In this document: positions 14,353 to 15,667 of the stretch, piece by piece
Layout of the letters: each line of letters begins with the position of its first letter
How positions within the stretch are numbered: position 1 is the first letter of the stretch
Origin: CAG-390 sp045544735
GTDB lineage: Bacteria; Bacillota; Clostridia; Oscillospirales; CAG-272
Length of the DNA stretch: 15,667 nucleotides
Reading direction: 5' to 3'
Assembly: GCA_045544735.1 (NCBI GenBank)
Contig: JAZPZM010000014.1
Location: 1-15,667 of the forward strand
Made by a program: the position numbers and the translations under genes
Notes under the pieces: generated by a model
The model's database searches: none
Told to the model about the DNA's origin: nothing
Seen by the model: only the letters and a program-made list of their open reading frames with translations

Positions 14353-14430
14353 ATCATAGCAAAAATTATAGCAGGTCAATGTTCGTATAGTATTTGTCTT
14401 TTGTTTTGGTTTTGTTAAAGTGAAAAAAAT
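14353..14430 (-). promoter_or_regulatory. Promoter of the adh operon with shared upstream module
   Basis: On the minus strand the extended -10, TGCTATAAT (14373-14365), lies 38 nt downstream of CTTTAACAAAAC (14420-14409), exactly as at 7313-7379. A second, similar box, TGCTATGAT, follows at 14361-14353; TTGACC (14379-14374) could be its -35 at 15 nt. The module begins directly in the U-run of the preceding terminator. Confidence 0.6.
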
Positions 14431-14466
14431 AACAGCAGCCTCGGCAAAAAATCTTTACCGAGGCTG
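14423..14466 (-). terminator. Terminator of the upstream (third) operon
   Basis: CAGCCTCGG (14436-14444) and CCGAGGCTG (14458-14466) form a perfect 9-bp stem with a 13-nt loop. On the minus strand it is followed by CTGTTATTTTTTTC. Confidence 0.85.
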
Positions 14467-14603
14467 AAAATCGTTATTTTATTGCTCAGATATGGTGACA
14501 AACATCCAAATACACGCGAGGCGTTTAATAAACTCAGTTCGCATCTTTTCATCGGGCGTTTTTTTGACTACAGCAATGCAGATATTGAGCTTTGATAGGA
14601 TTG

Positions 14604-14909
14604 TTATGCCGTTTCAAAAAGCTTTCTATACTCTCTCATCACGATCTCGTTCATCTGACAGACAGGTTCGGCGCAACCGTTATCGAGCCAAGTGGCGATG
14701 ATAGCGCGGAGTCCGTTGACAAAGAACGTAGTTTTATAATCACCGGTGGTGTTATAACTTTCGGTTTTGAAACGAGCGCGGAGCTGCTCGGCATTAGATT
14801 TTACATAGTCAAACACCCAAGTGAAGTCCTCGGCGGTGTCGCATAAATCGGTGACGGTTGCATCGCCCGAAAGCATTTCCAAGATGGCATTTTTGATTTC
14901 AATTTTCAT
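14604..14909 (-). CDS. Free-standing TetR C-terminal-like protein without helix-turn-helix
   Basis: 101 residues. The C-terminal part, FFVNGLRAIIATWLDNGCAEPVCQMNEIVMREYRKLF (split here as FFVNGLRAIIATWLDNGC and onward), matches the end of the ligand-binding domain of clostridial TetR/AcrR regulators. The usual 50-residue N-terminal helix-turn-helix is not seen. The ORF has its own ribosome site (GAGGAACG, then ATG) and starts 9 nt after the preceding stop, so it is not simply a cut gene at this point. It may be a truncated regulator or a ligand-binding dimerisation partner (inference). Residues 8-24, AILEMLSGDATVTDLCD, faintly resemble a TetR first helix pair but the turn and recognition helix are missing. 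Confidence 0.75.
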   Translation of the reverse strand: MKIEIKNAILEMLSGDATVTDLCDTAEDFTWVFDYVKSNAEQLRARFKTESYNTTGDYKTTFFVNGLRAIIATWLDNGCAEPVCQMNEIVMREYRKLFETA

Positions 14910-14918
14910 ATTCGTTCC

Positions 14919-15329
14919 TCATTTCATCAGCTCGTCGGTAAGGCGAATGATCTCGGGCGCAAGCTTCTTGCGCTTTGCCTTTACGATAACGTTATAGATG
15001 GGATAGGCGAGGCTTGCAAGTATTCCACCGACAAGCCCGATTGCAATACCAATCACCATCGCCCAATCTCTATGTGAACCAAGAAGTTCGGAAAGGTCGG
15101 TCATGCAAAGACTCATTCCAAATCCGAGAATAAGTGCGCCTATGATACCGAACACAAGAGCCACGACCTGTGCTGTCTGTGTTACGCTTGCATCAAGTCG
15201 GCGCAGGCGAGCCATTTTGTCCTCGACTTCTGTCGGGGCAGTATATTTATCACGGATGCGCTTCAGATCTGCCTGCTCTCGTGCGGAATAGGTGTACTGA
15301 AATCCATTGTTTTTTTGATTATCTTCCAT
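14919..15329 (-). CDS. Two-span membrane protein with helical cytoplasmic N-terminus
   Basis: 136 residues from the ATG at 15329. A GTG 6 nt upstream is less likely, because AGAGGA is 8 nt from the ATG but only about 2 nt from the GTG. Layout: charged N-terminal helix (REQADLKRIRDKYTAPTEVEDKMARLRRLD, residues about 17-46), spans at 52-76 and 89-112, then a basic helix ending LAPEIIRLTDELMK. Function unknown. Its second span and tail (LVGGILASLAYPIYNVIVKAKRKKL) resemble the protein at 4967-5260. It overlaps the upstream membrane protein by 11 nt and is followed after 9 nt by the TetR-like ORF, so the three are co-transcribed. Confidence 0.85.
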   Translation of the reverse strand: MEDNQKNNGFQYTYSAREQADLKRIRDKYTAPTEVEDKMARLRRLDASVTQTAQVVALVFGIIGALILGFGMSLCMTDLSELLGSHRDWAMVIGIAIGLVGGILASLAYPIYNVIVKAKRKKLAPEIIRLTDELMK

Positions 15330-15667
15330 TTTCACTTTCCTCTGATTTTATGATTTTTAATTTTTTTGTACTTTGTACGATCATATAAATCGCCATCGTA
15401 ACTACTACAACCGAGACCGCCAAACCAACACTTCCAAGCATAATCTTTTGTGTGATGGCGCTCATCGACCCGTCGTTGAAGGTTGTCAGCATAGTAGAAG
15501 TCAGCGTCAGCATCGATACACAGGCTGCGGCAAAGCTGATAGCTTTGGAGGCGGAATAGACCGGGCTATTATATTTTCGATAACGGATGACATTGACGAT
15601 CGCCGTGCTAAATGCCGTAAAGGTATACGCAGCCATGGTAATTGCCGTGATCATATGATGCTCGAAG
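15319..15667 (-). CDS. Multi-span membrane protein, 5' end cut by the window
   Basis: The frame stays open to the window edge (FEHH before the first Met at 15654), so this is probably the C-terminal part of a longer protein, although an ATG exists inside. Three membrane segments are visible: near MITAITMAAYTFTAFSTAIV, SFAAACVSMLTLTSTML, and IMLGSVGLAVSVVVVTMAIY, followed by a short polar tail. I recognise it only as a clostridial membrane protein of unknown function. It overlaps the next gene by 11 nt. Confidence 0.7.
   Translation of the reverse strand, partial: FEHHMITAITMAAYTFTAFSTAIVNVIRYRKYNSPVYSASKAISFAAACVSMLTLTSTMLTTFNDGSMSAITQKIMLGSVGLAVSVVVVTMAIYMIVQSTKKLKIIKSEESENGR

Noticed and set aside
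1..15667. CRISPR array, tRNA, rRNA or insertion sequence
   Set aside because: No regularly spaced repeats, cloverleaf or transposase reading frame was found by eye on either strand.

Overview
The window reads as chromosome plus an integrated mobile-element segment from an anaerobic low- to mid-GC Firmicute of the class Clostridia, probably a gut or rumen commensal. The grounds are strong GGAGG-type ribosome sites, U-tailed intrinsic terminators, and clostridial-type protein families: a large serine recombinase, a mobile-element sigma factor, CmpB-like and duplicated FtsX membrane proteins, iron alcohol dehydrogenase and a RelQ-like synthetase. Almost every gene lies on the minus strand; the only convincing plus-strand gene is a helix-turn-helix regulator at 2854-3213. 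No tRNA, rRNA, CRISPR array or insertion sequence was seen.

Positions 1-3231 look like one side of an integrative element. On the minus strand, in order of transcription, they hold a sigma-70-like factor, a roughly 540-nt hairpin-rich non-coding stretch, a MazF/PemK toxin, a 50-residue SHOCT-like protein overlapping mazF by ATGA, and the N-terminal 187 residues of a serine recombinase that runs off the window. The Shine-Dalgarno of the sigma gene is buried in a long imperfect hairpin. Between 2424 and 2800 lie a long bidirectional terminator, two perfect 10-bp inverted repeats and a cluster of TGKCAY half-sites in front of the plus-strand regulator.

Positions 3290-14470 hold two back-to-back minus-strand operons. 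The upstream one is Fe-alcohol dehydrogenase, aldehyde dehydrogenase, RelQ-like (p)ppGpp synthetase, ABC ATPase, duplicated FtsX permease, and a 45-residue lysine-rich single-span peptide, closed by a terminator at 7393-7428. The downstream one is a family-4 glycosyltransferase, a CmpB-like membrane protein, a two-span membrane protein, a HAD phosphatase, a beta-rich small protein of unknown function, and an orphan OmpR-type response regulator with a degenerate acidic pocket, closed by a terminator at about 3301-3326.

The two operons start from promoters that share a long module. CTTTAACAAAAC sits exactly 38 nt upstream of an extended -10 (TGnTATAAT) in both, and the flanks are alike. This suggests one regulon that joins membrane glycolipid work, alarmone synthesis, aldehyde/alcohol redox chemistry and an export or envelope-stress ABC complex. 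The response regulator at the end of the second operon is a candidate controller (inference).

Positions 14479-15667 hold the end of a third minus-strand operon: a multi-span membrane protein cut by the window edge, a second two-span membrane protein that resembles the one at 4967-5260, and a free-standing protein resembling only the C-terminal half of a TetR regulator.
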